A DNA stretch of 64,000 bases from Trichomonas tenax. Lineage: Eukaryota > Parabasalia > Trichomonadida > Trichomonadidae. The stretch is taken from NCBI GenBank assembly GCA_023091735.1, contig JALKBU010000002.1, positions 62,001 through 126,000 on the forward strand, written 5' to 3'. This document shows, one piece after another, positions 29,586-39,449 of the stretch. Under the pieces are notes generated by a model. It was not told the origin of the DNA and did not search any database. It saw only the letters and a list, made by a program, of their open reading frames with translations. Position numbers and translations under genes: made by a program. How positions within the stretch are numbered: the stretch's first letter is position 1; every line of letters starts with the position of its first letter.

Positions 29586-30809
29586 ATGTTGTATTTTACG
29601 CTTTTCCAGACATTAGTTGTCTCAAAGCCGCCGATAGTCCTTCTTCCGCCTTTCTACGGTTCGAATCTTTGGGCTACATACGAAGCAAACGACTTTCCAT
29701 GGTATTGTCCAAAGAAAATGACTGACAAGCTCATTTGGGTTGACGCAACTATGTTTGTTTCGAAGAGGAAGGACTGCTTGTGCAGACTGTTGACACCAAG
29801 ATTAGACGAAAATGGAAATATTAGAAATTGGCGCAATATTTCAATCTATACGAAAGATTTTGGAGGTGAATCTGCGGTGAGATATGCAGCTAACGCTAAA
29901 ATCATCAATTTCACATTCGTTGAGTCAATGGCTACAATAATTGATTATTTCAAAGAGCGAGGATACGTTGTAAAGAAAGATTTGTTCATTGCTCCATACG
30001 ACTTCAGGATTTCTCCAGCATTTTCTGATGATTTCCACAAAGATCTCAAAATTTTGATCGAAAACGCATCAAAGATCAATAATCAGAAGGTGACACTATT
30101 TGGATTCTCTCTTGGAGGATTTAATGCACAAGTATTCCTTTCTAAGAAGGTTGATAAAGAGTGGAAAGATCAATATATTGAGCAATTAATTCTTTTGGCT
30201 CCTTCTTTCGTTGGCTCGACAAACAATCTTTTGTCTTTCTGGACTAGATCATCTCCTTTAGTGCCGCACTACCACACCGATGATCTAAAAGCTTTGATTG
30301 AAGGCTGGCCATCAATTCATTCTCATAATCCTAATCATTATGTTTTCGGCAACAGAACGGTTATGATTGGACCTGATGGAAAGAATTATTCATGCCTTGA
30401 TGTCCATAGGCTTACTATTGAACACAACATCATTCGTCCAAAGTTCTTCAAGATGTATGAGCGCTCTTATGAATTGACAAAGAGTTATCCAGAAGGACCT
30501 GGACTGAAAACAACACTTTTATACAATGCAGGACTCACAACAACCGATATTATTGATTTGAGAAAGGGATGGGATAAATGGCCTGTTGAGTACTTTGCTC
30601 CTGGTGATGGAAGACTTCCAGGTTATGGTTTCGAATGGGTTTGCAAGAACTGGAACAATATCACTTGCATGGATTTCAACGAAAACAAGAAGAAATATGA
30701 ACACCAAGCTTTGATCAGCAACAGACATGTCATCGAAGCTGTGTTCAATATCACTAATTCTCTTCCATTGGTTCGAAGAAAGAATGAGATCACTTTCAAT
30801 GAACTCTAA
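29586..30809 (+). CDS. LCAT/PDAT-family acyltransferase or phospholipase (alpha/beta hydrolase), 407 aa
   Basis: The N-terminus is hydrophobic (MLYFTLFQTLVVS) and leads straight into PPIVLLPPFYGSNL, the start of the lecithin:cholesterol acyltransferase fold. The nucleophile elbow is GFSLGG with S175. The other triad residues are probably D341 in PGDGRLPGYG and H373 in YEHQALIS, in the family's usual order and spacing. The signal peptide and sequons (NIS, NFT, NNIT, NIT) suggest a lumenal or secreted enzyme. Family members move an acyl chain from a phospholipid to a sterol, diacylglycerol or other acceptor, or hydrolyse it. Which reaction applies here cannot be told from sequence alone. The length is close to the family norm of about 400-440 residues. 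Confidence 0.88.
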   Translation: MLYFTLFQTLVVSKPPIVLLPPFYGSNLWATYEANDFPWYCPKKMTDKLIWVDATMFVSKRKDCLCRLLTPRLDENGNIRNWRNISIYTKDFGGESAVRYAANAKIINFTFVESMATIIDYFKERGYVVKKDLFIAPYDFRISPAFSDDFHKDLKILIENASKINNQKVTLFGFSLGGFNAQVFLSKKVDKEWKDQYIEQLILLAPSFVGSTNNLLSFWTRSSPLVPHYHTDDLKALIEGWPSIHSHNPNHYVFGNRTVMIGPDGKNYSCLDVHRLTIEHNIIRPKFFKMYERSYELTKSYPEGPGLKTTLLYNAGLTTTDIIDLRKGWDKWPVEYFAPGDGRLPGYGFEWVCKNWNNITCMDFNENKKKYEHQALISNRHVIEAVFNITNSLPLVRRKNEITFNEL

Positions 30810-31195
30810 TTTTACATCTTTTCCAATAAAATGTTTGCTCCTATCAATTTAAGTTTTATGAATGCATTTATTTTATTTGTCTAATTATGTTTCATAATCA
30901 TTTCATTAATGTTATTTTTTGCTTAAATGGTAGGATAACTAAAGGTGGCCTACGTAAATGTACGTTATTTCGAGAACTCAAAAAGTGAGTTTCGGACGTT
31001 AAAAAGTTGATGCTGTACTGCACAGCTTTTCTATTAAAGAATAAATTTGCATGTACTCATTAATGCACTTCGTCTTCTCTTGATCCTGAGGATCTTATAC
31101 CACGTTAATAAAATAAATCGACAAAATGTTAGGAGTCTACCAAGCTTTATTGTCATTGTTAGAGAGTATATCAAGCTTAATAAAAAATGGCAGAC

Positions 31196-31264
31196 TTTAC
31201 ATGTCAAAACATATTTATAACTGCCATGTAAACACGTCACTTTTCATGGCTCTTTATTATACCC
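31196..31264 (+). promoter_or_regulatory. ACATGTCA...CATGTAAAC...TCACTTTT module, copy 2
   Basis: TTTACATGTCAAAAC, spacer, TGCCATGTAAACACG, an intact initiator TCACTTTT, then TGGCTCTTTATTATACCC. The order and spacing match 7777-7846 and the inverted copy at 54839-54907, whereas sequence on both sides differs. It is thus a portable unit of about 70 bp. Confidence 0.45.
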
Positions 31265-31486
31265 TACATGAATGGTTAAATATATATTCAGTGATGATGT
31301 GAGATGAAAATTTGACATCAGGACATATTTACTTGTCAAAAAGTCGACTTTTCAATTTTCATTTCAAGTTATTTAGCCAGACCAAGAAAACAAACTACGC
31401 AGAGTTATAATTTAAGCCTGAAAATGTGATTGAGGAGTAACGTATAAAGAATTGAAATAAAAATATAAAAGATGGTAAAAGTATTG

Positions 31487-31494
31487 TCACTTTT
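31487..31494 (+). promoter_or_regulatory. Initiator-like TCACTTTT
   Basis: TCACTTTT lies 64-71 nt before the ATG at 31558 and 4 nt before a short upstream frame. It fits the trichomonad initiator pattern. Confidence 0.4.
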
Positions 31495-31557
31495 AAATGG
31501 CAGGATTTGCGGTTTTTGTAAATAAAATTTTGAAAATTTTGAATATGTTCACTTGAG

Positions 31558-31932
31558 ATGAAAGCAGGAAGACCTACTTACCGTGTAAAGGCGAAGTGGG
31601 TAAGCTTCCAGGGACCTGATGAAGAAACGTTCTATGAACTAAATCAGAAAGGTGAGCTCATCAAAGTCAACAGATCGATAAAACCGCATCACACTCGTCC
31701 TTTACCGTTAACGGCTGAGGACGGCTCTGCTGAGGTTTTATCAAACTCAGAACTGGTCAAGCCCTGCCTTGACATTAGTTCTGAGCCGCTTCCAGCGTTC
31801 TGTCCATCAACTGAGTGCCATGAAACAGCTGACCTCGCTGTTGCTATCAGGGACATGGATTTCTATTTCTGTAATCAATTGGGAGATGGCTCTCCCTTGA
31901 ACTCTGATTTTACGGAGTTCATTCAGTTTTAA
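31558..31932 (+). CDS. Small protein, 124 aa, basic N-terminus and acidic aromatic C-terminus
   Basis: No family was recognised. The first about 45 residues are basic and contain RVKAKWVSF, a Tyr and a LNQKGEL turn. A central stretch is rich in Pro, Ser, Glu and Cys (several Cys between about 70 and 90). The C-terminus is acidic with aromatic residues (DMDFYFC, DFTEFIQF). No signal peptide or membrane segment. The build (basic head with RVK...K-G...VxR pattern, acidic aromatic tail) resembles the 117-aa protein at 63080-63433, and the pair may be distant paralogs. Base composition is less AT-rich than the spacers, consistent with a real gene. A nucleic-acid-binding adaptor is a guess from charge only. 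Confidence 0.65.
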   Translation: MKAGRPTYRVKAKWVSFQGPDEETFYELNQKGELIKVNRSIKPHHTRPLPLTAEDGSAEVLSNSELVKPCLDISSEPLPAFCPSTECHETADLAVAIRDMDFYFCNQLGDGSPLNSDFTEFIQF

Positions 31933-32524
31933 ATTGATTACAAGCTTTTTTCTTTGCGCGTGAATAATATAAATGTGTGTTAGTAAACTGTTCTATGCTT
32001 AAGCTAGGCACGTTGCTTTGTGCACATTATAATCAAAACTCCTTTTTCTTTTTCAAATTTTATGATTTTATGTCAGTATCAATCATTGATATTGATAAAT
32101 CATGTGTGATCATTTTTTCCACTGTTAATACCATCTAATACTGGATTATAAGCATCATTTCAGTTTATTTTTGAAGTTGGTAATCATAATATTAACCTTA
32201 TTTATTGGTAGTGAATTTCATTTCTCGAAAATCGTATCAATTATAGTGTCTACAATGATCAATATGACATAATTATCTATCGCATAAATAGATATATCAA
32301 TGTTACAAAAAGATAATGAAAAATAATGATATTCTGGCTATGATTTCTTTGTTCTGACATAAAATTTGAATTGATCAATGTAAGTCAGAATATAAAACAG
32401 ATTAACTGAGTGTGTTAATATGCTGTGTTGTTAGATGATGATGGAAGAATATTGAAGGAGAAAAGGTGGAAGAGATCTTAAAAAGTGACATTCATGTAAG
32501 TTTTTTTTGCTAATTCAAAAAATT
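31933..32524. other. Intergenic spacer
   Basis: 592 bp, AT-rich. An AAAAGTGACATTCATGTAAG stretch precedes the next start by about 25 nt. No gene, RNA or repeat seen. Confidence 0.45.
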
Positions 32525-33496
32525 ATGAGTGAAGAGAAGCTTAATGAATTACAAGCTCAATATGAGACTATTGATAAAGAATTCGAGACAGTTAAGTCCC
32601 AGCTAATAGAAAAACTTCAAACACAGCAAATTGCATCGAGTTCAGAGGTTAAACAGTTCAAATTATTAGAAAACGAGAAAAACGAAGCTGTTGAATTCAT
32701 TCGAAATCAGTTCAAAGGCGAGAAATTCGAAGACAGTGAAGCCCCAAAGAAGTACAGACAAATTATGACTGATTTAACAACACAATATAACGCAATTACT
32801 TCAAAATCCGAAGAACTCGAAGACAAGTATAATAAACAGAGAGTAATACTGAAGGAATCTCAGAGGAACCGTGCTTTATATGATCAACTTTCTGATGCAA
32901 AAGCTTATATCAAATTCTTTAGCAAACGTATTGAAAAAATGAGAGCAGACGTTGAAGAATCATGTGAAGAAATATCTTATTACATTAAGAAGTCCAAAAA
33001 GAAAATGTCTAAAATTTTCGAATCGATAACTTCAGCACAAAAGGAATCAACAGGTGCATTACAAGCTAAACTTACTGCAAAGCAGAATCTCAAGGATCAG
33101 GCTGTATCGTCTATGAAGTTAACACTTGATAAGAAGAATTATATGTTTGAAATGATGGATAAACATATTAATGATGCAGTAAACACAATTGATAAAGTTA
33201 ATGGTCAATGCGATGCTTTGAAACAGAAAATTGATGATTTAATTAGTTTGCATTCATCGTTATTAATGAGATCATTCTTAAGACAAGTATTCATTAAGAA
33301 ACATATGAAGAACATGAATGATGCCTTTGTAAAATATTGTAAATCACCAGAAGGCCACAACATTGACAATGATAGTGATATTCTAAAAGTTAAATCAGAG
33401 ATAGAAGCACTGGAGAAAGAAATTAACGAAAGCGAGTCTGCATTCGAGTTAATGCAGAAAATTGCTCAGTTAGAAAAAGAAATGGCGGAAGATTAA
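32525..33496 (+). CDS. Coiled-coil protein, 323 aa
   Basis: The first ATG is at 32525; six further upstream codons are open only from a TTG and are left out. The protein is helical throughout, with long heptad stretches at about residues 1-130 and 250-323, rich in Glu, Lys, Gln and Asp. A less regular helical middle contains FFSKRIEKMRADVEES. No membrane segment, signal or catalytic motif is present. The Lys/Glu balance and short length resemble trichomonad cytoskeletal or BAR-like helical proteins, but I cannot assign a family. Confidence 0.75.
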   Translation: MSEEKLNELQAQYETIDKEFETVKSQLIEKLQTQQIASSSEVKQFKLLENEKNEAVEFIRNQFKGEKFEDSEAPKKYRQIMTDLTTQYNAITSKSEELEDKYNKQRVILKESQRNRALYDQLSDAKAYIKFFSKRIEKMRADVEESCEEISYYIKKSKKKMSKIFESITSAQKESTGALQAKLTAKQNLKDQAVSSMKLTLDKKNYMFEMMDKHINDAVNTIDKVNGQCDALKQKIDDLISLHSSLLMRSFLRQVFIKKHMKNMNDAFVKYCKSPEGHNIDNDSDILKVKSEIEALEKEINESESAFELMQKIAQLEKEMAED

Positions 33497-34593
33497 TTGA
33501 TTATATAGTAAAAATGTTATTTGTATTTTCCTAAATTGTGTAATTCATATATTTCCAGAAAAGTTACACAAACATTATGATTTATTGGTTGTATCTCATG
33601 TGTATGTTACTAATTCAGTTTTTTATCAATTTTTTGCTATATCTTCATCCATAAACTGAGACACTGCCTGCTTGGCTCGTTCTCTCATATGAAATAGCAT
33701 CAGTTTTTCTCTGTTTTTTGCTTCTCGTGCAGCAAATTAATTTAGATAAGGTTATTTAGGGTCTGATAGCCCCTGTTTTAAATGTAAAAAAATGTGCTTC
33801 ATTTTTAAGGCCAAATAGATAACAAACGCATTGAATAATCACCTGATTTACGTTTATTTTTATCTTTTGTATGCATTTATGTCGGAATTAAAACTTTAAA
33901 TTTGAGATAATGATCTTGATAATTTCGAATTATAAATAGGATCACGTATTGATCATAAACTTGTATTTCTGTCCGATATAAAAATAATTTAATGCTTTCA
34001 TTAAAGAAAATCCATAATTTTAATTTGGAATTCTAAATTGATGTTATTTTAGATTGACATATGTTTTAATTGCTTCCATTAGGGCTTTCTATCTATTTGC
34101 CCATTTGAATTTTCAGCTAATCCTAATATGAAGTTTATGAATTTTTGTTTTGTTGTCTGGTCATAAATATCATTAACATATGAATCCCCACTCATGAATT
34201 GAGGTGCCCTTTTGAATGGTTAGCTTGAATAATGTATATTTGTTAATCAATATTTTGATCACTAATTCAAGCATGCATAAACGTGCCAATGTCCCAGCAT
34301 TGCTGTGTGTTCATTGTTTCCATGACGTTTGGAAGTTATCCATAATATTAGAATTTTATTAATAAACACTCAACTGTATAAGCGCAGGGTCTTAAAATTA
34401 TATTTTAAGCAACCAGTGGAATCATATATAGATTGTGTTAACACATAAATTAAAAAATCGAAATTTTGAATTTTAACAGGCAACCTAATGGAATGATGGA
34501 TAGTGAGAACAACCCGAAAGAGATATTTTAGTATAATTGTTTCGATAAGGCAAAAAACTTATAATTTTTGAAAATATATATATAGACAAAGTT
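33497..34593. other. Long intergenic region, about 1.1 kb, convergent genes
   Basis: Lies between the 3' ends of two convergent genes. AT-rich; stops in all frames. I saw no RNA gene, repeat unit or mobile-element motif. A small non-coding RNA cannot be excluded by eye. Confidence 0.4.
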
Positions 34594-35421
34594 TTAGAAA
34601 AAATCATTGACATTAGGGTCATACAGATCATCTGCAAGGAATGATGTACCGCAATTTTTAAAAAAGCACGGGTCATATCGCAGATCGTTCTCTGTTAATA
34701 TTGTTCCGCACAAAGGACACTCCCAATGCGAGGTATCAAAGGCTCTATTCAAAAACGCTTTGAGATCGAAGCACTGTGCGTGCGTACAATGCACTCCACG
34801 GCCAGGAAAACCTATTTGATTCTTCGAAATCGGGTCAACCTCGTTGACAAACTCGCTTGTTGGTACTATTTCCATTGGCAGGAATTCCGACATGATTTTG
34901 TATACGATAGAATCGACATTTTTCCATTGCACATTTGTAGTGATGACTTGTCTTTCATTCATAGTATTAAATATTAATCTATTCTGTCCCATTTTAATTT
35001 GATCTGTAACGTCTATTTCGTTGCCATTCAAAGAGAATGGAACATCATTTAAGATAAAAGGTATAACAGCTGTAGAATTTGTGTTAATGACGATGCGATT
35101 ATCTATAGAATATTCGAACGAGAAGTCGCAGAGCAATCTGGCGTTTAAAGGAGGTAGGCTAAAGCTAATTGAATCCGCGTTTACCCTACACATGCACGAT
35201 TGATAACCGAATGGTTGATATTGCATTTGCGATAGATTAGGATATGACATATTTTGAGGAATTGTCGCCCTTTTTGGGTCCTCTTCAATATCACTATCTC
35301 GATTTCGGACAAGCCTAGCTACTCTCGCCGTCGATCGTTTCTTCAGGACCCCCACAGAGTTGTTCTGGGGCTGCTGCATCTGAAACTGCGCATAAATAAA
35401 AGGGTGAGAATAGCTATTCAT
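34594..35421 (-). CDS. SP-RING (MIZ) zinc-finger protein, PIAS/Siz-like SUMO E3 candidate, 275 aa
   Basis: The diagnostic block is DPISKNQIGFPGRGVHCTHAQCFDL...W-ECPLC at about residues 196-238. It matches the MIZ/SP-RING pattern of PIAS and Siz proteins (DPxS...PxRG..C.H.QCFD......W.CPxC). Likely zinc ligands are C212, H214, C235 and C238; C217 lies in the conserved QCFD. Upstream, residues about 80-190 (FSLPPLNARLLCDFSFEYS..., LNGNEIDVTD) resemble the PINIT-type beta domain that precedes SP-RING in this family. The N-terminal about 60 residues are Gln/Asn/Arg-rich. There is no SAP domain and the protein is much shorter than PIAS (about 600). The C-terminus is acidic with aromatics (DLYDPNVNDFF), as in SUMO-interacting tails. 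Role: promoting SUMO transfer in the nucleus, by family inference. Confidence 0.88.
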   Translation of the reverse strand: MNSYSHPFIYAQFQMQQPQNNSVGVLKKRSTARVARLVRNRDSDIEEDPKRATIPQNMSYPNLSQMQYQPFGYQSCMCRVNADSISFSLPPLNARLLCDFSFEYSIDNRIVINTNSTAVIPFILNDVPFSLNGNEIDVTDQIKMGQNRLIFNTMNERQVITTNVQWKNVDSIVYKIMSEFLPMEIVPTSEFVNEVDPISKNQIGFPGRGVHCTHAQCFDLKAFLNRAFDTSHWECPLCGTILTENDLRYDPCFFKNCGTSFLADDLYDPNVNDFF

Positions 35422-36346
35422 AATTTTGATACAGTACTTGTTGTATCGGTTTTAATTTTGATTGAGTGTTTCAAAACACAATAATTCTGTTGTTACTGTT
35501 TTAGCGTTAATAGATCATGAAAACAATTTTTAAATTATTCACAAATTATTGTAGGAGGTTCTGAAAAATGTCACATTTCGTGAAATACTTTATAGGATTT
35601 TGGTTCAGCAAATATATCTGTAGCGAAATGAAATAATCGGAAACTGACATTGTCACATTAGTTTAAATTAATAATCTTTTTTGGTTTTACAATGTAAACT
35701 GTCAAATATTATTTTTTAATCCAAATATTGTATCGCATTTGACCTCCGTATACAAAATAATAATTGCTTTCATCATTTTCTGTCATGTATTTTTTTACGT
35801 GTCGTAATATTTTATCACAATTCAAAACTTTTGACTTTACAAATCATTTTACATGTCATTTTATTATTCGTTTTCAAATTTTGATATCGCGATAGATATC
35901 GTATAAATTACGACAAACCGGAAATCCACAAATGTAAAATATGGATGAGGATATGGTCCTGGTTTCGGAAACGTGTGAAATCGATGATTATTTTGGAATT
36001 TGATTTCATAATTACGATCAGTAATCTTACTACAATGTGTTATAGTTAATATACTCCAATAACGATGAAATAATCAGTTTAAATGGCAAAAATACAATTT
36101 TGATTTTTTGCATTGTAATTCGCTTCAATATTAGACATTCTAATTACTCTGACTATATAATATTTACAATGTTTAACTCAAATATGAGTGATTTTAAGCT
36201 TTAACATTTAATTAACTCAATAAAATTGACATAATTAGTTCAAGGTTTTAAAAATAACTCAAGCAATGATGTGTATTGCTACTGCATAGATATTGTTACT
36301 AACAAACAAGTTTATAAATATATACAAACAAAAATATATGAATTAA
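35422..36346. other. Intergenic region rich in ACATGT-type motifs
   Basis: 925 bp between the SP-RING gene start and the end of the next coiled-coil gene. Several motif variants occur between 35640 and 35870: GACATTGTCACATTAG, CAATGTAAACTGTCA, TGTCATGTATT, TTACGTGTCG, TTTACATGTCATTTT. No coding or RNA feature seen. Confidence 0.45.
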
Positions 36347-38899
36347 TTATTTCTTTCGTATTTTTACGCGTGATGATGATCTCTTCTTCTTTGTCTCTGC
36401 GCAGAAAGTGGAACCGCGTAAAATGTATCTGTATGATTTGTCTGATTCTGTGGTTGAACTTCTCCTTAATTTTGGTTCTCTTTTGCTTGTGTTCAACTCC
36501 AATGAATCAGTGAACGAAGATTGACCCGATATGGGCTTAACACTAAGAATAACATCAGACTTTGGAAGAAGAAGCGTTGGTCGATTGAAATCAGTACTTT
36601 TTTGAATTTTGATGTTTGACTTTCGTGGCTGCTTTTTCTTCGTTTGGATCTTTTGCACACCAGAAACAGCTCTTCTACAAGGTGTTTCAACTGATGGAGG
36701 AGATATTGGATGGTTTTTCGTGCTTCTACTTCTGATAAGAGAATGTGATTTGGGTTCTTTGGGCTTAATATCTTTTTGCCATGATATCTCACTAGTTTGC
36801 ATGGATGATAATCTTTGATATGAATCAGACATCTGAGGTACATAGCCCAAGATTTCATCATTTAACAACTTAAAAGACTTCTGTGATGAATTGGCAGAAG
36901 ACGTACTGCTTAGTCTTTCAATAGATGAATATGAAGAAATGGAAGAATTTTCGTCAATGTTATTCTCTAACACTGATGCTGATTTGTTATCTTGAACACT
37001 AATGATCTGCGAATTACTGCTTTCATGGAAGCTATTGTTAACTTGTGAATTTGATGGCTGATCAAGATTTGATATGGAGAAAATTTGTGATGATTCTGGT
37101 GTTGAGTTTTCAGAATAAGATTGAGCTCCATCATTTTTATAAGGACTTCCAATGAGGAATGGTTCTTCTTCACCATCTGCATCAGAAAGATCCAATATTA
37201 AATCTCTTGTTTTAACTTCTACTTGTTCAAAGTTTTTATGAGAAGGATCTTGTTTTGGTTTGGATTGAGGAATCAGAAGCTTTTTAGGCATCACAATATC
37301 CATATCATCTTTAGATCTATTTCTCTCTTTTTCTCTGATAATCTTCTTCATTGGATCTGATTTTCGAATCCTTTCTTTTAAGAGTGATTTCAAGTATTGT
37401 ATCATCTGTTTAGCGCGCTCAATAAAGTGTGAACGAGCTTTATTTCGTGATTCTGAAACCTGCCGAATGCCATCAAGTTTATCACATTCTGCTTTAAACT
37501 GAGATTCAATATTATTTTGCTGGTCAAGCAGTGATGAGTAAAGCTGGTATAAATCATTGTAAACACCTTCAACAGGAACAATTTGTCTATTTAATGCATC
37601 AATTTCTATATCTTTGTGTAATGACTCCTCAATGATTTGCTCTTTGTTTGACTCAAGGGCAGATAAAAGAATCTGATTTGAATTCTTTATTTGATCAATT
37701 TGGAACGTGTTTAAGCTACCGATATTGCTCTGTCTTCTGTTTAATATCTCTTGTAATTCTGAAAACATTTTAGAAATATTTGATTTCATTTCGTCAAAAT
37801 CTTTCTTGTGGTCTTCAGTAATGATATGAATAAGATCATTGAGCTGTATAGCAGTCCTTTTGAACTCCTTCTCGATAGATTTAATGCTTGCAAATCGAAC
37901 TTTCTTGTAATTGTTGATGAATCTATCGCATGCCATTTTTTCTTGCTTCACTGATGTTGTTGTGAGCTTTCTTTCTTGCTTTAGTTGTTCGGATTTGACT
38001 TCATTCAATTCCTTCTTTAATGTTTCAATCATTGCTTGATGTGTCGATGAAATTTGACCTAATTCATGATTAATCAAAAATAATTCATCTTCGTACTGTG
38101 AATTAAGCTTTTTGAACTCTGCATCCTGCTGTAGAGATATTTTCTTCATTTCAGACTCGAATTTTTCAGGATTGTGAAATTGTTCGATCTCTTTTCGAAG
38201 TGTTTCGATTGCATCTATGAGTTCAATATTTCTACGAACCCAACTACTTTCTATAATTTCCTTCTTTCTCGCATCTTGCACAATCTGAAAGCTATTTTTT
38301 GCTGTGAATATTTTAAGTGTTTGTTCTGCTCTTTCCATTTCACGTACAAGCACATCTCTGTTCTGTACTGTGTTGTTTAATTGTATTGTAGCAATGTTAA
38401 TTTCATTTTCAATCTGATTTGCAACAGAATGACGGATTTGTAAACGAGAAGACATATCTTCTTTCATCAATTTTAGTCTTACATACTCCGGTGACTCTTT
38501 TTCATTAACTAACTGCCTGAATTTCGCTAAAACTTCGGTTTCAAGTTGTTGAAGTTGACGAGAACTTTGCGCATGTTTGAATAAAAAGTTACCCCAGTTT
38601 CCTTCACCTTTGATGTCCTCCTTAAATGTCGTGTCCTGGAGTGATTTTACGCGCTGGAACCAGCTCTCGACATCTTCGCAACTTTTAAACATCGAGTATG
38701 AGTTTTTATTGTATTGGTATACTTTGTCAATCACTTTATCGAACAAAGTTTCCGCGTAAAGATCTATCTTTCTCGCTTCCTCTTCGGTGAATTTTCCAAC
38801 ATCTTCTTCATAATGCTTCAGATCTCTGCTGACTGAAGAGAATATGTTTCTATACACTTCAGCGGCATCATCGAACTTGTCTAATTGATCTCCATTCAT
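36347..38899 (-). CDS. Coiled-coil protein with long Ser-rich basic tail, 850 aa
   Basis: Residues about 1-130 are helical and acidic. A dense coiled coil spans about 130-520, with Glu/Lys/Gln heptads and few breaks. From about 530 the chain becomes low complexity, rich in Ser, Asn, Pro, Lys and Arg, with repeated SS/SNS stretches, and it ends in a strongly basic segment (about residues 815-850; RSSSRVKIRKK at the end) that could contact nucleic acid, microtubules or acidic membranes. No known domain. The many Ser-Pro and Arg-x-x-Ser sites suggest regulation by kinases such as CK1. Possible role in the trichomonad cytoskeleton, unproven. Confidence 0.8.
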   Translation of the reverse strand: MNGDQLDKFDDAAEVYRNIFSSVSRDLKHYEEDVGKFTEEEARKIDLYAETLFDKVIDKVYQYNKNSYSMFKSCEDVESWFQRVKSLQDTTFKEDIKGEGNWGNFLFKHAQSSRQLQQLETEVLAKFRQLVNEKESPEYVRLKLMKEDMSSRLQIRHSVANQIENEINIATIQLNNTVQNRDVLVREMERAEQTLKIFTAKNSFQIVQDARKKEIIESSWVRRNIELIDAIETLRKEIEQFHNPEKFESEMKKISLQQDAEFKKLNSQYEDELFLINHELGQISSTHQAMIETLKKELNEVKSEQLKQERKLTTTSVKQEKMACDRFINNYKKVRFASIKSIEKEFKRTAIQLNDLIHIITEDHKKDFDEMKSNISKMFSELQEILNRRQSNIGSLNTFQIDQIKNSNQILLSALESNKEQIIEESLHKDIEIDALNRQIVPVEGVYNDLYQLYSSLLDQQNNIESQFKAECDKLDGIRQVSESRNKARSHFIERAKQMIQYLKSLLKERIRKSDPMKKIIREKERNRSKDDMDIVMPKKLLIPQSKPKQDPSHKNFEQVEVKTRDLILDLSDADGEEEPFLIGSPYKNDGAQSYSENSTPESSQIFSISNLDQPSNSQVNNSFHESSNSQIISVQDNKSASVLENNIDENSSISSYSSIERLSSTSSANSSQKSFKLLNDEILGYVPQMSDSYQRLSSMQTSEISWQKDIKPKEPKSHSLIRSRSTKNHPISPPSVETPCRRAVSGVQKIQTKKKQPRKSNIKIQKSTDFNRPTLLLPKSDVILSVKPISGQSSFTDSLELNTSKREPKLRRSSTTESDKSYRYILRGSTFCAETKKKRSSSRVKIRKK

Positions 38900-39449
38900 A
38901 AAAACGTTTTTTTATTCAATTAGATCAAAAATGCAACAATGATTTTAATCTTAAATCTTTGTCATGTAAATCTTTACATGTCATTTCACAAATATCATTT
39001 CTCAATTTATCATTATATAAAGCAAATCACTCTATTATTTGTATACCAAACCTTACCTTATACATTGTAACACATTGTATTAAGATGTTGCATACATATA
39101 TTTAGTATTCATTTAATTGGTTGATATTAAAATCAATTAATGAATTCCATTTAATCACAGCATTCTAAATTTTTATGCTTGACTATGTTGTAGGTAATGA
39201 AGGGATATTATAATTTTGAATCACTTAATTATTTTTTGTTTAGATATCCAATGACAAAATCAGGTTATATTGACTTTTAATCTATATCTAATCTTTTATA
39301 TGAAGAACATATTTCTACTGAATGATTGTTTCAATTAATATGCATTAATTCTGCTGATATATAAAAAATTCATGAAAAAATGTGGGAGAAATATTAGATG
39401 CTATGTCGGAATACAAACATGATCGTTTATTAATAGTAAGTGAAACACA
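38900..39449. other. Intergenic region with near-palindromic ACATGT pair
   Basis: 550 bp. TGTCATGTAAATCTTTACATGTCATT at 38960-38985 is two ACATGT-type motifs facing each other, about 60 nt upstream of the start of the coiled-coil gene at 38899. Nothing else seen. Confidence 0.5.

Larger units (their letters stand above)
30810..31557. other. Intergenic region with promoter-like module
   Basis: 748 bp. It contains the third copy of the ACATGTCA...CATGTAAAC...TCACTTTT module (31196-31264) and an initiator at 31487-31494. A short frame starting at ATG 31498 (18 codons, ends TGA just before 31558) could be an upstream ORF. No other gene seen. Confidence 0.45.

Noticed and set aside
32480..32525. 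GTAAGT-like donor upstream of the coiled-coil gene at 32525
   Set aside because: No acceptor with the known trichomonad consensus follows; a chance match in AT-rich DNA is more likely.
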